Positions 35,062 to 41,129 of a stretch of DNA of 41,129 nt are shown here, piece after piece. The position numbers and the translations under genes are program-made. The notes under the pieces were generated by a model. That model made no database searches. It was given only the letters and a program-made list of their open reading frames with translations, and had not been told where the DNA came from. The stretch's first letter is position 1. The number at the start of each line of letters is the position of its first letter. Source of the DNA: an uncultured Oscillospiraceae bacterium (GTDB taxonomy: Bacteria > Bacillota > Clostridia > Oscillospirales > Oscillospiraceae); contig CANQKA010000011.1 in assembly GCA_947624395.1 (NCBI GenBank), forward strand, positions 1 to 41,129. Reading direction: 5' to 3'.

Positions 35062-36099
35062 ATGGAAAAGAAATATACGGAAGAAGTACTTTTGACGAAA
35101 AAAAAGCACGGCATGCTGATGTTGCTGCTGGTGCTGGCGCTGTACGCGGCGGCCATCGCGGGCATCATCGCGGGCGCGTTGCATGAGCTCGTGGCGCTGG
35201 TAGTCGTCTGCGCGGTCTGGCTGGCGCTGGGCTGGATACTGCTGTGCGGCCTGCGGGTCCTGAAGCCCCAGGAGGCGCTGGTGCTGACGCTTTTCGGCAA
35301 GTACATCGGCACCCTGAAAGGCGAGGGCTTTTACTGGGTCAACCCCTTCTGCTCGGCCGTGAATCCCGCCGCGGGCACCAAGCCCAGCACCGGCAGCACC
35401 AGCTCCGCCGGCCGGCGCAAGCTCGCCGGCGAGGGCGGCGTCAGCATCAATCTGGGCGACGAGAGCATGGCCATGGCCATGGCCAGCAAGAAGCTGAGCA
35501 TGAAGGTCATGACCCTGGACAACAACAAGCAGAAGATCAACGACTGCCTGGGCAATCCCGTGGAGATCGGCATCGTGGTCATCTGGCGCATCGTGAACAC
35601 CGCCAAGGCCGTGTTCAACGTGGACAACTACGTGGAGTTTCTCTCCATCCAGACGGACAGCGCCCTGCGCAACGTGGTGCGGCTGTACCCCTACGACGTG
35701 TCCCCCAACGTGGACACCACCGGCGACGGCGTCGCGGACGAGGGCAGCCTGCGCGGGTCCAGCGAGGTCGTTGCCGAGCGGATACGCAAGGAGATACAGG
35801 AAAAGGTGGACATGGCCGGCCTGGAGATCTTGGAGGCCCGGATAACGTACCTGGCCTACGCGCCGGAGATCGCCGCCGTCATGCTCCAGCGGCAGCAGGC
35901 CAGCGCCATCATCGACGCCCGCAAAATGATCGTGGACGGGGCCGTGGGCATGGTGGAGATGGCTCTGGACCGGCTGAACAAGGGCGGCATGGTGGACCTG
36001 GACGAGGAGCGCAAGGCGGCGATGGTGTCCAATCTGCTGGTGGTCCTGTGCGGCAACAAGGACGCCCAGCCCATCGTCAACTCCGGGAGCCTCTACTGA
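35062..36099 (+). CDS. SPFH/Band-7 domain membrane protein (stomatin/flotillin-like)
   Basis: A 345-residue protein: short cytoplasmic start, two membrane segments (about residues 18-42 and 44-66), then an SPFH domain. That domain starts [30 protein letters not shown] and continues with [38 protein letters not shown], and a helical [22 protein letters not shown] segment. A low-complexity insert (about residues 98-120) interrupts the SPFH fold. SPFH proteins oligomerize and organize membranes and proteases. AGGGAGG lies upstream of ATG 35062. It is followed 3 bases later by the small RHH-like gene, a recurring pair. Confidence 0.92.
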   Translation: MEKKYTEEVLLTKKKHGMLMLLLVLALYAAAIAGIIAGALHELVALVVVCAVWLALGWILLCGLRVLKPQEALVLTLFGKYIGTLKGEGFYWVNPFCSAVNPAAGTKPSTGSTSSAGRRKLAGEGGVSINLGDESMAMAMASKKLSMKVMTLDNNKQKINDCLGNPVEIGIVVIWRIVNTAKAVFNVDNYVEFLSIQTDSALRNVVRLYPYDVSPNVDTTGDGVADEGSLRGSSEVVAERIRKEIQEKVDMAGLEILEARITYLAYAPEIAAVMLQRQQASAIIDARKMIVDGAVGMVEMALDRLNKGGMVDLDEERKAAMVSNLLVVLCGNKDAQPIVNSGSLY

Positions 36100-36102
36100 G
36101 CC

Positions 36103-36288
36103 GTGGCCGCCAACAACGAGAAAAAACAGCTCCTGCTGCGCATATCCGGTAAGCTCTACGACCAGCTTGCCGCCTGGGCGGAGGACGATTTTCGCTCCGT
36201 CAACGGCCAGATCGAGTACCTGCTGACCCAGTGCGTCCGTGAGCATCAAAAGTCCGGCCGCTACACGCCCCAGGACGGACAGGAATAA
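36103..36288 (+). CDS. Small Arc/ribbon-helix-helix-like protein
   Basis: A 61-residue basic-to-acidic protein. A beta strand (KQLLLRIS) is followed by a helix (KLYDQLAAWAEDDF) and a second helix (SVNGQIEYLLTQCVREH), matching the Arc-type RHH plan where the strand reads DNA. Start is GTG, 3 bases after the SPFH stop, with a weak GGGAG further up, so translation is probably coupled. It may bind the TGATATCA palindromes at the operon promoter; that is inference from position and fold only. Confidence 0.8.
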   Translation: MAANNEKKQLLLRISGKLYDQLAAWAEDDFRSVNGQIEYLLTQCVREHQKSGRYTPQDGQE

Positions 36289-36307
36289 ACACATACCATA
36301 TTGAGAA

Positions 36308-36333
36308 GGCCGGGGAACAGACGTTCCCCGGCC
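36308..36333. terminator. Terminator between convergent SPFH and SHOCT operons
   Basis: A perfect 11-bp stem (36308-36318 / 36323-36333) with an AGAC loop, followed by ATTTCTTA on the plus strand. It lies between convergent operons and probably serves both. Confidence 0.75.
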
Positions 36334-36338
36334 ATTTC

Positions 36339-36647
36339 TTACCGCTCAAGAAGTTGCTTTTTCTTTGTGTCAAATTCCTCCTGGGTGATCGCGCCCATGT
36401 CCAGCAGTTCTTTGTATCCCTTCAATTCATCCGCCGAACTGACCTGCGGCGCGGCGGGACCTGCGGCGGATGCGTTTTTGTCGGGGATCAAGGCGACGTG
36501 GATGATGGCGACGATGAACAGCAGCCAACCGTAAAGCCACCAGAGGCCAAAGCTGTAGCCCTTGTTCCGGGCGATGTTGGCGGGGATGAGGGCAAGCCCT
36601 GCAGCAACTGCGAGCGTGGTCAGAGAATAGATCAGTATATAGTCCAC
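36339..36647 (-). CDS. Membrane protein with SHOCT domain, 102 aa
   Basis: Two hydrophobic helices (about residues 5-23 and 33-53, the second within GLWWLYGWLLFIVAIIHVALI) are followed by a linker and a C-terminal SHOCT domain (ELKGYKELLDMGAITQEEF). SHOCT is a short oligomerization motif found at ends of membrane and phage proteins. Start is GTG 36647 with GAGGT upstream, 10 bases after the preceding gene, which has the same C-terminal domain. The two proteins may assemble through their SHOCT ends. Confidence 0.82.
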   Translation of the reverse strand: MDYILIYSLTTLAVAAGLALIPANIARNKGYSFGLWWLYGWLLFIVAIIHVALIPDKNASAAGPAAPQVSSADELKGYKELLDMGAITQEEFDTKKKQLLER

Positions 36648-36657
36648 TGTATGTACC

Positions 36658-37323
36658 TCACAGTCCTAAAAGTTGGTTTTTCTTTGCGTCGAATTCGTCC
36701 TGGGATATAACGCCGGAGTCCAAAAGCTCTTTGTATTTTTTCAGTTCCTCCACTGCCTGTAAAGATTCCATCCTCTTTGCGGCCGGGATCGGCTGTGTGA
36801 CCGTTTTCTCCGGCTTTGCCAGGGCGAGGCCGCCGAGAACGGTCCCGGCCGCGATGAGGCACGGCGGCATCATCTGCCCTATCAAATCTACCGGTGATAT
36901 ATGGTTCCAAAACTCGGGGATTCGGATGCAAAACAAGACAGCATAGGCGGCCATGACCAGTCCGGGTATAAACCAGGTCTTGCCCAGCAGCTGCAGCCCG
37001 CCGTTCGACATGGCGAGAATGGCCGCCACAGCCAAGAGAAGAAACCCAAAACAGGCAATCATATAATAGCCAGCTTGGACGTTGAAGAAGGGGTAGACCG
37101 CCCTGACGATACTTCCTACCAGAACGAGTATTTTCCCCGCCTTTGTCTGGCTCCGGAAAAGGCCGGCGGCTATGCAGATCAAAGTTCCCAAATTGAGCAA
37201 TCCTATGATTGTGAGCGGCCACGACGACCACTGCATATAGTTCCACACATAGTACGCGATTGCAACGATGAAAAGCACCCCGGCGATGATGCCAAAGGGC
37301 GTTTTCTTCCTGACAGTTTCCAT
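36658..37323 (-). CDS. Multi-pass membrane protein with SHOCT domain, 221 aa
   Basis: Five or six hydrophobic helices (first at about 10-30, GIIAGVLFIVAIAYYVW; others at about 36-55, 65-80, 86-105, 115-130 and 145-165) are followed by a C-terminal SHOCT domain (ELKKYKELLDSGVISQDEF). ATG 37323 has GGGAGGAAAG upstream. The gene follows a folded 175-base leader ending in an intrinsic terminator, so expression is probably attenuated. The family is unknown to me. Confidence 0.82.
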   Translation of the reverse strand: METVRKKTPFGIIAGVLFIVAIAYYVWNYMQWSSWPLTIIGLLNLGTLICIAAGLFRSQTKAGKILVLVGSIVRAVYPFFNVQAGYYMIACFGFLLLAVAAILAMSNGGLQLLGKTWFIPGLVMAAYAVLFCIRIPEFWNHISPVDLIGQMMPPCLIAAGTVLGGLALAKPEKTVTQPIPAAKRMESLQAVEELKKYKELLDSGVISQDEFDAKKNQLLGL

Positions 37324-37340
37324 TTCTTTCCTCCCTTAAA

Positions 37341-37370
37341 AATAAAAAGTGCGCAGCCGGAGCCGCGCAC
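37341..37370 (-). terminator. Attenuator-like terminator in the SHOCT operon leader
   Basis: On the minus strand a 6-bp GTGCGC/GCGCAC stem, extended by two pairs past a mismatch, is followed by TTTTTATTTTT. It ends only a few bases before the ribosome site of the 221-residue gene, so it would stop transcripts before the gene unless an alternative fold forms. Confidence 0.7.
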
Positions 37371-37393
37371 GAAAAACGCGTCTCCATTTGCTG

Positions 37394-37498
37394 CCACACA
37401 AATCTCTTTGCTGCCCACAGGGGTACAAAGTGGGAGATACGTTTTTACCAAGGTAAAAACATACCCACTGTGGAACAGCATTATTCGATTTGTGTGGC
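37394..37498 (-). ncRNA. Highly folded leader RNA or small RNA
   Basis: On the minus strand an 11-bp closing stem (CCACACAAATC / GATTTGTGTGG, 37487-37497 with 37394-37404) encloses a loop. Inside it CCACAG/CTGTGG (37468-37473 with 37415-37420) leads to GTGGG/CCCAC and the hairpin GTTTTTACC-TT-GGTAAAAAC (37441-37460). The promoter below starts transcription right at the closing stem. It may be a regulatory leader, a small RNA ending at the terminator, or a palindromic repeat; no known riboswitch family is recognised. Confidence 0.55.
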
Positions 37499-37504
37499 GC
37501 TTTT

Positions 37505-37533
37505 AGTATACCACGGGGCAGAGAGTTTTACAA
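37505..37533 (-). promoter_or_regulatory. Promoter of the folded leader and SHOCT operon
   Basis: On the minus strand TTGTAA (37528-37533) and TATACT (37505-37510) are exactly 17 bases apart. The predicted start at about 37498 coincides with the first base of the closing stem of the leader. Confidence 0.65.
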
Positions 37534-37579
37534 GCTGCGTTTCCTGTGTTAAGACAGGAAAAAACACAGGAGGCGGGCT

Positions 37580-37684
37580 GTGCTCATCGACCCGGAGCAG
37601 ATTGCCTCCGTTACCGTCACGGTCTGCACCGGCTGGGACGAAAACGGTCAGCCCGTCCGGGCCACGGAGACCATCGAATTCTGA
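37580..37684 (+). CDS. Small ORF, 34 codons, unknown
   Basis: GTG 37580 follows a strong AGGAGG (37568-37573) and encodes 34 residues (MLIDPEQIASVTVTVCTGWD, then ENGQPVRATETIEF). The codon use and third-position GC match real genes here. Two alternative hairpins precede it, one of which covers the ribosome site. A GC-rich stem (GGCGCGCC, 37708-37715 / 37731-37738) follows but without a T tract. I do not recognise the peptide; it looks like a single beta-hairpin with no membrane segment. Confidence 0.5.
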   Translation: MLIDPEQIASVTVTVCTGWDENGQPVRATETIEF

Positions 37685-37743
37685 CACTACCAACATAATA
37701 CGGGTCCGGCGCGCCGCGGGAGCAGTCCCCGGCGCGCCGACGG

Positions 37744-37773
37744 TTGCAAACCCGCCCGGTCATGTGTTACAAT
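37744..37773 (+). promoter_or_regulatory. Promoter of the hybrid sensor kinase
   Basis: TTGCAA (37744-37749) and TACAAT (37768-37773) are 18 bases apart. The 130-base leader that follows folds into three hairpins: AATGGCCG/CGGCCATT (37771-37791), GTTTTGC/GCAAAAC (37809-37842, enclosing CCGGC/GCCGG) and an AT-rich stem at about 37850-37873. The gene starts at 37909 with GGAGGG upstream. Confidence 0.55.
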
Positions 37774-37908
37774 GGCCGCAAAACGGCCATTATATATAAT
37801 TTCAGGCAGTTTTGCTCCCGGCTTGCGCCGGAACCGCAAAACATGCCGCAATATAGCACGTTCGTGTTATATTGAAACAATACTATGCCCTTGCTATGGA
37901 GGGAATAT

Positions 37909-40900
37909 ATGAACGCTTGGACTAAGAGGATATTGGCCCTGGCGCTGTGTCTGGCGCTGACCGCGGCGTGTGTGGCGGGCCTGGGCGCGGCCGGGTATGC
38001 CGCGGAAGAGGAGCCGGAGGTGCTGCGAGTGGGCTTTTTCGCCTTCCCGGGCTATCACATCGTGGGCGCGGACGGCCGCCGGAGCGGCTATGGCTACGAG
38101 TTTTTGCAGCGCTTGGCCATCCACGCCGGGTGGACCTATGAATATGTGGGCTATGACCAGTCCTACGCCCAATGCCTGGACATGCTGCGGGACGGGCACG
38201 TGGATATCGTCACGTCCGTGTCGAAGACCCCGGACCGGGAGAAGGAATTTCTCTTCTCCGAGCAGAACATCGGCTATAACTCCACCATCCTGACCGTGAA
38301 GGCGGACAGCGAGACGATCCTGGCGGGGGACTACGACACCTACGACGGCATGACCGTGGGCATGCTGGAGGGCAACTCCAAAAACGACAACTTTGCGCGG
38401 TACGCCGCCGAACGTGGGTTTTCCTATGAGCCGGTCTATTTCGCCGGACAGGACGAGCTGTTGGCCGCGCTGCAGGAGGGCTCTGTGGACGCCGCGGTCA
38501 CCGGCAGTCTGCGGGCGCTGGAGGACGAGTGGCTGATCGACTCCTTTGACGCCAGCCCCTTTTATATCTGCTGTCGGAAGGACCGGCCGGACCTGATGGC
38601 GCGTATCAACGAGGCCATCGACGAGCTGGATATGCACGACCCCAACTGGCGCAACACCCTGCACGACACATATTATTCCGCCGACCAGGGCGGTTCCGTC
38701 GTCCTGAACGCCGGGGAGCGGGCCTATCTTGCCCAGCAGCGGGCCTCGGGCGAAAAGCTGCGGGTGCTTTTCAACCCGGACCGGGCCCCGTACTGCTACT
38801 TTGAGGACGGCGAGGCCAAAGGCATCCTGCCCGCGGTGTTTGAACTGCTGGCCGGACGGCTGGGCCTGAACTACGAATACATGCCGGTGTCCAGCCGGGA
38901 CGAGTACTATAAGATGCGCGCCCAGGATGCGCCGGACGTGGTGCTGGACTTCATCGGCGACTATTACCTGGCGGAGCAGGAGGGGTACAAGATCACCGTG
39001 CCCTACTTCCAGACCAACCTGTCCCGCCTGACCCTGGCGGACTTCACAGGGCCGGTCAAGCGGATGGCCATGATGGAGCAGGCCGAGGGCATCAACAACT
39101 ACCTGGCCCTGCGCTATCCGGACGCGGAGCGGGTCTGGTGCGCCGACGCCAGCCAGTGCGTCCAGGCCGTGCTGGACGGCGAGGCGGACGCCACGTTCCT
39201 CTACTCCTATGCCGCCGAGCGGTTTGTGCAGCAGGACGTGCGCAACCGGCTGGTCTCCACCGTCTTCGGGGAAACGTCCCTATCCTACGCCGTGGGGACC
39301 GGCGTGCAGGGGGGACGGTATCTTCTGTCCATCCTGGACAAGGTGTCCAGCCAATTGCCCGCGGCGGAGATAGACGCCATCATCGCCGGCCAGATCGACG
39401 CCGGCGAGGACGACGGGGTGAGCCTTGTGGCCGTCCTATACCGGCACCCGGCGTACGTGCTGGTGGGCGTGACGTTTTTGCTGCTGTTCCTGTTCGCCCT
39501 GGCGATGCTGACGGCCCGGACCAAAAACCAGCGGCACCTGCAGCAGAAGATCGCCCAGGCCACGGCGGAGCTGGAGGCCAAGACCGAAGAGCTGTCCCTG
39601 GCGCTGCAGGCGGCGGACGCCGCCAACCGGGCCAAGACCACCTTCCTCAATAACATGTCCCACGATATCCGCACGCCCATGAACGCCGTCATAGGCTATA
39701 CGGCCCTGGCCGCCGCCCACCTGGACGACCGGGCGCGGACCCAGGACTACCTTGCCAAGATCGCCCAGGCGTCCAACCATCTTCTCAGCCTTATCAACGA
39801 CGTTCTGGACATGAGCCGCATCGAGTCGGGCAAGGTGACCATCAACGAGCGGCCCGAGAGCCTGATGGAGATATTGCAGGAGCTGCGCAATATCATCCAG
39901 GCCGATATCCACGCCAAGAACATGGACCTGTTCATCGACACGGTGGACGTGACGGACGAAAAAGTGTACTGCGACAAGCTGCGGCTCGACCAGATCCTGC
40001 TGAACCTCAGCTCCAACGCCGTCAAGTTCACCCCCGTCGGCGGCAGGGTATCCATCCTGGTCACCCAAAAGCCGTCCCGGTCACCGGAGCGGGGGCTGTA
40101 TGAGTTCCGGGTGAGCGACAGCGGCATCGGCATGAGCCAGGAGTTTGCCAAGAGCGTGTTCGAGCCCTTCGCCAGGGAGCAGACCTCCACCGTCAGCGGT
40201 ATCCAGGGCACCGGTCTGGGTATGGCCATCACCAAGAACATCGTGGACATGATGGGCGGGACCATCCGGGTCCAGAGCGAGCAAGGCAAGGGCACCGTGT
40301 TCACCGTGGAGCTGGAGCTGCGCTTTGCCGCCCAGCACCGGGACATGCCCCCCATCGCGGAGCTGAAGGGCTTCCGGGCCCTTGTGGTGGACGACGACAT
40401 GGTCTGCTGCCAGAGCGTGTCCAAGATGCTGCGGGAGATAGGCATGCGGGCCCAGTGGGCCACCTCCGGCCGGGAGGCCGTGGCGCGCACCACGGAGGCG
40501 GAGGAAATGGCCGACCCCTTTGAGGTGTACATCGTGGACTGGTCCATGCCGGAGATGAGCGGCGTGGAGACGGTGCGCCGGATACGCTCTCTCGTAGGGG
40601 ACGAATCCCCCATCATCCTCATGTCCGCCTACGACTGGTCGGACATCGAGCGCGAGGCCCGGCAGGCCGGCGTCACCGGCTTCATCAGCAAGCCCCTTTT
40701 CGCCTCGGACCTGCACGAGACGCTGGAGCGCAGTCTGGGCCTGACCGCGGACAAAGCGCCCGCGCCGGACGAGCCGCGCCAACAGGAAAACAGCTTCGCG
40801 GGCAAGCGCATATTGCTGACCGAGGACAACGAGCTCAACCGGGAGATCGCTGTGGAGCTTCTCACCGAGGCCGGGTTCGCCATGGAATGTGCCGAGAACG

Positions 40901-41129
40901 GCCGCCAGGCCGTGGACATGGTCGCCGCTGCCCAGCCGGGGTACTACGACCTGGTCCTCATGGACATCCAGATGCCCATCATGGACGGCTACGAGGCCAC
41001 CCGGGCTATCCGGGCCATGCCGGACCCGGGCCGGGCCGGCGTTCCCATCGTCGCCATGACCGCCAACGCCTTTGGGGAGGACCGGGCCAGGGCGCTGGAG
41101 GCGGGCATGAACGCCCACCTGGCCAAGCC
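37909..41129 (+). CDS. Hybrid sensor histidine kinase with two solute-binding sensor domains and two receiver domains (3' end outside window)
   Basis: At least 1073 codons, open to the window edge. ATG 37909 has GGAGGG upstream. A signal/membrane helix (about 6-32) precedes two SBP_bac_3-type sensor domains (about 40-265: LRVGFFAFPGYH...GYGYEFLQRLA; about 285-500: LRVLFNPDRAPYC...). Then come a membrane helix (about 513-540), a coiled coil, HisKA with H585 in NNMSHDIRTPMN, and HATPase (NLSSNAVKF, DSGIGM, GTGLGMAI). REC1 has Asp877 in VDWSMP; REC2 has Asp1019 in MDIQMP and runs to HLAK at the edge. It would sense an amino-acid-like ligand outside and pass phosphate to its receivers. A C-terminal Hpt domain may lie outside. 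Confidence 0.95.
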   Translation, partial: MNAWTKRILALALCLALTAACVAGLGAAGYAAEEEPEVLRVGFFAFPGYHIVGADGRRSGYGYEFLQRLAIHAGWTYEYVGYDQSYAQCLDMLRDGHVDIVTSVSKTPDREKEFLFSEQNIGYNSTILTVKADSETILAGDYDTYDGMTVGMLEGNSKNDNFARYAAERGFSYEPVYFAGQDELLAALQEGSVDAAVTGSLRALEDEWLIDSFDASPFYICCRKDRPDLMARINEAIDELDMHDPNWRNTLHDTYYSADQGGSVVLNAGERAYLAQQRASGEKLRVLFNPDRAPYCYFEDGEAKGILPAVFELLAGRLGLNYEYMPVSSRDEYYKMRAQDAPDVVLDFIGDYYLAEQEGYKITVPYFQTNLSRLTLADFTGPVKRMAMMEQAEGINNYLALRYPDAERVWCADASQCVQAVLDGEADATFLYSYAAERFVQQDVRNRLVSTVFGETSLSYAVGTGVQGGRYLLSILDKVSSQLPAAEIDAIIAGQIDAGEDDGVSLVAVLYRHPAYVLVGVTFLLLFLFALAMLTARTKNQRHLQQKIAQATAELEAKTEELSLALQAADAANRAKTTFLNNMSHDIRTPMNAVIGYTALAAAHLDDRARTQDYLAKIAQASNHLLSLINDVLDMSRIESGKVTINERPESLMEILQELRNIIQADIHAKNMDLFIDTVDVTDEKVYCDKLRLDQILLNLSSNAVKFTPVGGRVSILVTQKPSRSPERGLYEFRVSDSGIGMSQEFAKSVFEPFAREQTSTVSGIQGTGLGMAITKNIVDMMGGTIRVQSEQGKGTVFTVELELRFAAQHRDMPPIAELKGFRALVVDDDMVCCQSVSKMLREIGMRAQWATSGREAVARTTEAEEMADPFEVYIVDWSMPEMSGVETVRRIRSLVGDESPIILMSAYDWSDIEREARQAGVTGFISKPLFASDLHETLERSLGLTADKAPAPDEPRQQENSFAGKRILLTEDNELNREIAVELLTEAGFAMECAENGRQAVDMVAAAQPGYYDLVLMDIQMPIMDGYEATRAIRAMPDPGRAGVPIVAMTANAFGEDRARALEAGMNAHLAK

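Noticed and set aside
37203-37481. Minus-strand 92-codon frame across the folded leader
   Set aside because: It overlaps the closing stem, the attenuator and the start of the 221-residue gene in another frame, and has no ribosome site. It is recorded only because dispersed palindromic repeats can look like this.
37324-37498. T-box reading of the folded leader
   Set aside because: The conserved T-box sequence (AGGGTGG...GCG near the antiterminator) and specifier loop are absent, and the downstream genes are not aminoacyl-tRNA or amino-acid genes.

Overview
The window looks like a chromosomal segment of a GC-rich, Gram-positive gut Clostridium relative (Oscillospirales/Ruminococcaceae-like). 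The evidence is the AGGAGG ribosome sites, the SAM-I riboswitch in front of metK, the large Bacillus-type SRP RNA ahead of dnaX, the giant secreted repeat proteins, and a Firmicutes-type mobilizable element. Taxonomy is inferred from gene style, not from a marker alignment.

Positions 1 to about 9,050 are the right part of an integrated mobilizable element; its left end is outside the window. On the minus strand it carries a MobC-type protein, a MOB-P-like relaxase, a Cys-rich VLP-family protein and a 60-residue protein, with a candidate oriT in the 680-bp gap ahead of mobC. It also carries a DUF6061-like gene and a SLOG-family gene broken by one in-frame stop. On the plus strand are an XRE regulator, a low-GC reverse transcriptase of the UG/Abi (defence-associated) type, a second XRE regulator, a BRO/antirepressor-like protein and a large serine recombinase. 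The last three overlap by 4 bases each. The RT is the best candidate for an undescribed anti-phage cargo.

Positions 9,155 to 22,604 hold two giant exported proteins. The first (9,155-16,924) is modular (right-handed beta-helix modules, Cys/LGH repeats, two FN3-like repeats) but is split by two compensating single-base frame changes, the second in a G7 tract. A small membrane protein follows. The second giant (17,418-22,604) has InlB-like and SpaA/DUF-like modules, a Thr-Pro-Glu stalk and a sorting-signal-like tail.

Positions 22,677 to 25,574 are a minus-strand metK-sahH operon under a SAM-I riboswitch: MetK makes S-adenosylmethionine, and the hydrolase removes the S-adenosylhomocysteine left after methylation. 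MetK has an unusual Trp/Lys-rich and Pro/Ala-rich tail. Positions 25,703 to 31,741 are a peptide ABC importer in the order oppB-C-D-F-A, whose binding protein lacks a lipobox. Positions 31,768 to 34,838 hold the SRP RNA gene, dnaX, ybaB and a zinc-ribbon membrane protein; recR is not in its usual place.

Positions 34,862 to 41,129 hold a MITE-like repeat, an SPFH protein paired with a small Arc/RHH-like protein behind a palindromic promoter, and two SHOCT-tailed membrane proteins behind a highly folded leader with an attenuator. They are followed by a 34-codon small ORF with two competing hairpins at its ribosome site and a large hybrid sensor kinase with two solute-binding sensor domains, which runs off the right edge. 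No tRNA, 16S/23S/5S rRNA or CRISPR array was seen.
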